64,000 nt of DNA from Lichenostomus cassidix (lineage: Eukaryota; Chordata; Aves; Passeriformes; Meliphagidae): contig CM039179.1 of NCBI GenBank assembly GCA_008360975.2, forward strand, positions 51,690,561 through 51,754,560, written 5' to 3'. The notes below the pieces were generated by a model, which saw nothing but the letters and a program-made list of their open reading frames with translations, ran no database searches and was not told the DNA's origin. How positions within the stretch are numbered: position 1 is the stretch's first letter; every line of letters starts with the position of its first letter. Positions 60,748 to 64,000 of this stretch are shown here, one piece after another. A program made the position numbers and the translations under genes.

Positions 60748-63700
60748 TTTTCAGGTTTGGGGCTCTTTCCCCCTTCTATTGGCTTTTTCACATGCATTGA
60801 AGATCCATGTCTGAAACTATTTTACATATATATTAAATATTCTGCAAAACACAGATAGATTTTGAAAATGTTCAGTGTTCATAATAAAGTAAGGCAGTTT
60901 TGGGACTTTTGAAAATAACTAATTCCTTTTGCTTCAGGCTAAGTCTATCCTTCAGAGCTCTCTCAACATATTTGCCTCAGGTCAGGGAATTACAGTGTGT
61001 GATAACTGATCATCACAGTTTTGGCAGAAACAGGAAAACCACACATATTTCTATTTTGTCAAATTTTTGTTATTATTATCCTAAGAACAAATAGGATAAG
61101 TAAAAATAGAGCTAGAAAGTTCAGTATTGGATTATTTTTTAAAATACATTTGAGTAAGATAGGTTTAAAAACTTCCAAGAGTACTTCTTACTTAATTATT
61201 CCAACTATTGAGTTGGAAAACAGGTGAATAAAAGACTGAGTACAGATTAAAAAAGACAGTAAATCTAAATGATAATATCAATCCTTTATATTCTTTTTGG
61301 CCAATTATATGTGCAATTAAAAGTCCTTACTCAAAAAAAATCAGGTTTACCTCATTTTTGAAGATGTTACTCTTGCTCTTTCTGCATGCAACATAAAGGG
61401 ATGAGGTGACCTCCATAGACAGGAGATATTAATGAGGAAAATATATTTATCAATGGCTAATTTATATGGATCATGCTCAGGACTGATCACTGACTGCAGT
61501 GGTAGAATTTATCTTTTCATAGTCAGTGCATATGAATAGGCACCTTCAAGGGGGGCAATTCATCTGACTGACAAAAGAGGACTAAGCTGGGTAACTCTGG
61601 GTTATGCACATCTAACTGTAGGTGTCTAAAGTTAAGGCAGAGAAATTTCAGCTCAAGTGTCCATGACTGTCCTATGTGAAAAAAAAAAAAGAGAAAACAA
61701 TTTCTGTGTACCAAAACAACTTGCAATACTGAAAAAGAAATGCTGGGAGACTGTGTGATTTGTTTCTTGAGTGACAGACACCTTGTGCTCTCTCTTGTGA
61801 GCTTTAGAGTTTTTGATCTATGGATAGAAGAGGACGTTGAGAGGGACTAGTTGGCAGTTATAGGACAACTAAACCAAGTTCAGCACTTAAGCAACAATGG
61901 CTTCAAAAACTGCAAAGGTTAAATGTGTCAGTGCTGTGCATGTCATTTTCCTAAGAGAAGAAGTTATAATTTTAGTAAAACTACTGAAGAAAATTCTCAT
62001 AACTCAATAGAAAAAGCAGTCAGTATGAAAAAAAAATATATATAAAACCCCAAACCTTCAGTTACATGCTGCAGAACACAAGCCAAAAGAGAAGATATTT
62101 AAGCTTTAAAATGGTGCTGTACGTACTATCTGAGGTTAGAATCTAATAAGCACAAGATCAACTATTTAATGTTTATGCTCATCATTTGTCACAGGAAGTT
62201 GCATCTACAGTCTTATTTGCTCTCTAAGGTTTCAGAGGCAAATAAATATCTTTATGCCATTGAGACATTTCCTCTAATGTGGACAATTTTCCCCTAATTT
62301 CATGACAGATGGAATTATTATCAGCCACTTCTTTTTGTTCAGTCTGGAGATTCTAGCTCAACATATAGCGTGACTTTTAATAGCAGATGCTTAATGAGAG
62401 GACATACCAACTCCCTTAACAATTCCTTGCTTAAGGTTATATTACATAATTTATTTTGACAGTTAGTACAGTTTAAATTGGAGTAAATGTTGTGACAGGA
62501 ATGTTAAATGACAGAAATATTAAATGAGTGTCCAGTGAGAGATACAGACATGAAAGCAAAGCTAGCAATTGGAATATACAATGACCTGAATTTTGACCTT
62601 TTTGTTTTTTTCTTAGGCTTGCACAAACATATGCTCCATAATGATTTTGGTACAAAGCTGAGCGGTTTCTGTTTAAAAAATACTTAACATCATTTTTTTC
62701 TTTTTTTTTTTTATTACTTCTTCTTTTACATGCACATCCCTATTTCTCTTACCTGATTGATGCTTCTGCTGAACAAATAAATTTCAGGAAATTGTTTGAA
62801 GACTTGAGAGTGAATCTTAATCTTAAATTCCTTGAATCCCTCTATACTTTTATATCACCAGGAAGAAACAAGCATAAGGCCCGTATATTCATTTAGTTGT
62901 TTCTTATATAATTTAAACTCCCCAAAAAGACTTGTGCACTGCATACAATATTTATATATAAAACACCATCCACTCAGAAACTAAAGCCAGAACAAACCCC
63001 ACCATTTTCAGTAGAAGACTGTAAAATATTCCATCACAATGGACATACCACTTGCTGTTAATTTTATGACACAGTGGGGTACCATAATACAGGACAGATA
63101 TCAGAAAGAGCCGACTAATGTGCTGGAAGCTGAACAAGAACCAATTGTGCCTCTAGAAAAAATATCCTGCTCTTCATTAGGGTCAATTAGGCCTATGTTG
63201 ATTGCTGTGCTAACACATTTATGCTTCTGTTGGTATCCTGACTAGACCATTTAGATGCACCTAAGGTTATCTGTAACAGGCAAGCAGAGAGAGGCTTGAT
63301 GCTCTTAACACTCATTGAGACAAAAAGGAGTTTACTCAGTGGAGAGCCACCTTCTCCAAGAGCTTGGTACACACAGTTGACTGAAGCTGATGTTAAAACT
63401 GCTATTGATTTAAAGGGAATGAGAACCAGACTTAACAATTTTGCAGAAATGAGCACGAAGCTGCAGAGGAAGAATAAAGTCAGGGCACAAGCAGTGCAGT
63501 GGTGGAGAATGAAAACAGTCAAATACTGAATATTTTCTTTTTATCTTCTCCACAAAAGAAAGATGGCCCTAATATAGCTATTAGACTAGCAAATGGGAAA
63601 TGCCAGCTTCCTCAAGCACTTATTGTTGTCACTAGGCATTTTAATGACTCCATTTAGCACTGCAGCATTTCTTTTGCTCAACACTGACTAATAACATGCT

Positions 63701-64000
63701 GAGATAGTTACACGCTTTGCAAGTGGAGTTTTATTGAAGAATAGAAAGGTGAACGCCTGGGGATTTTGCTCTTAAAACTGTGGAGGATGCATTTTGGATA
63801 CAATGTTTAAAGAGGAAAAGAAAATTAAACAGAAAAGGTTAGCAAGGAAGATTAAGGGTGAAGGAGAGAAACAAGAGGAGAGCTAATGAAGGAAATGAAA
63901 TGTATTGAGAATTACTTTGAAGAGTACCTGGTAGAAGATAATAAATCATGGTGCTGTAAGTGCACAAAAGCTGAACAGTAAAAATAGTGATGTAGTAGAA
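60748..64000. other. AT-rich unique sequence, no gene seen
   Basis: No repeat family was recognised. Two blocks (about 62250-62480 and 63560-63740) look like candidate conserved non-coding DNA. Two consecutive plus-strand frames (63039-63245 and 63296-63529) and an opposing minus frame (63193-63522, 109 codons) overlap; none has a recognisable domain. Confidence 0.5.

Noticed and set aside
60279..60814. Cluster of proline- and glycine-rich frames on both strands
   Set aside because: Lies inside a GC-rich solo LTR with few stop codons; not conserved coding sequence.
1..64000. CRISPR arrays, operons, phage or bacterial features, tRNA genes
   Set aside because: No regularly spaced repeats, no dense coding and no tRNA cloverleaf were seen; the repeat content is that of a bird nuclear genome.

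Overview
The window is an AT-rich stretch of vertebrate nuclear DNA, almost certainly from a bird. The best evidence is the repeat content. Several 5'-truncated CR1 LINE copies end in the typical CR1 3' motif (ATTCTGTGATT/ATTCTATGATT, or its complement). There are several short avian-type retroviral LTRs. Much older amniote repeats are present: a decayed CR1 reverse transcriptase, an old CR1 3' end, and a MIR-like piece. Nothing looks prokaryotic: there are no dense ORFs, operons or ribosome sites. I cannot name the species.

I found no host protein-coding gene, exon, tRNA, rRNA or known small RNA. The longest open frame is 159 codons, and the long frames are either low-complexity, chance frames in AT-rich sequence, or parts of CR1/LTR elements. 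The simplest reading is a gene desert or the inside of a very large intron.

Layout: 1-8 kb is unique sequence with one ancient CR1 3' end (1.63-2.09 kb, minus strand). At 8.01-8.89 kb lies a probable LTR on the minus strand. At 12.7-13.75 kb there is a cluster of very old repeats, including an RT-domain fossil. At 15.8 kb there is a 200-bp A/C-rich tract with almost no G. At 18.6 kb there is a CR1 3' end (minus). From 18.8 to 33.8 kb the sequence is mostly unique, with microsatellites and one perfect 15-bp hairpin. At 33.8-34.7 kb there is an internally deleted CR1. At 37.40-37.90 kb sits a solo LTR with an exact 5-bp target duplication. At 39.6-40.3 kb there is a GC-rich LTR-like element with a primer-binding-site-like motif. 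At 41.7-42.26 kb there is another LTR (minus). At 42.9 and 43.8 kb are a CR1 tail and a MIR-like piece. From 44 to 53.4 kb the sequence is unique. At 53.4-54.1 kb is a CR1 that keeps an FADD reverse-transcriptase motif. At 58.6-60.74 kb there is a dense stack: a 258-bp LTR of alpharetrovirus-like layout, a CR1 of about 1 kb, and a 562-bp solo LTR with an exact 6-bp target duplication. The last 3.2 kb looks unique and may hold conserved regulatory sequence.

The main content is therefore a record of insertions: CR1 copies of at least two age classes and up to six LTRs of apparently different groups, set in unique DNA. I did not find a convincing new gene system. The items most worth a second look are the 39.6-40.3 kb element, the compact LTR at 58.6 kb, the RT fossil at 13.1-13.75 kb, the perfect hairpin at 22.8 kb and the candidate non-coding enhancer at 36.0-36.2 kb. 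Family assignments come from recognising motifs by eye and by memory of consensus repeats, not from a database search.
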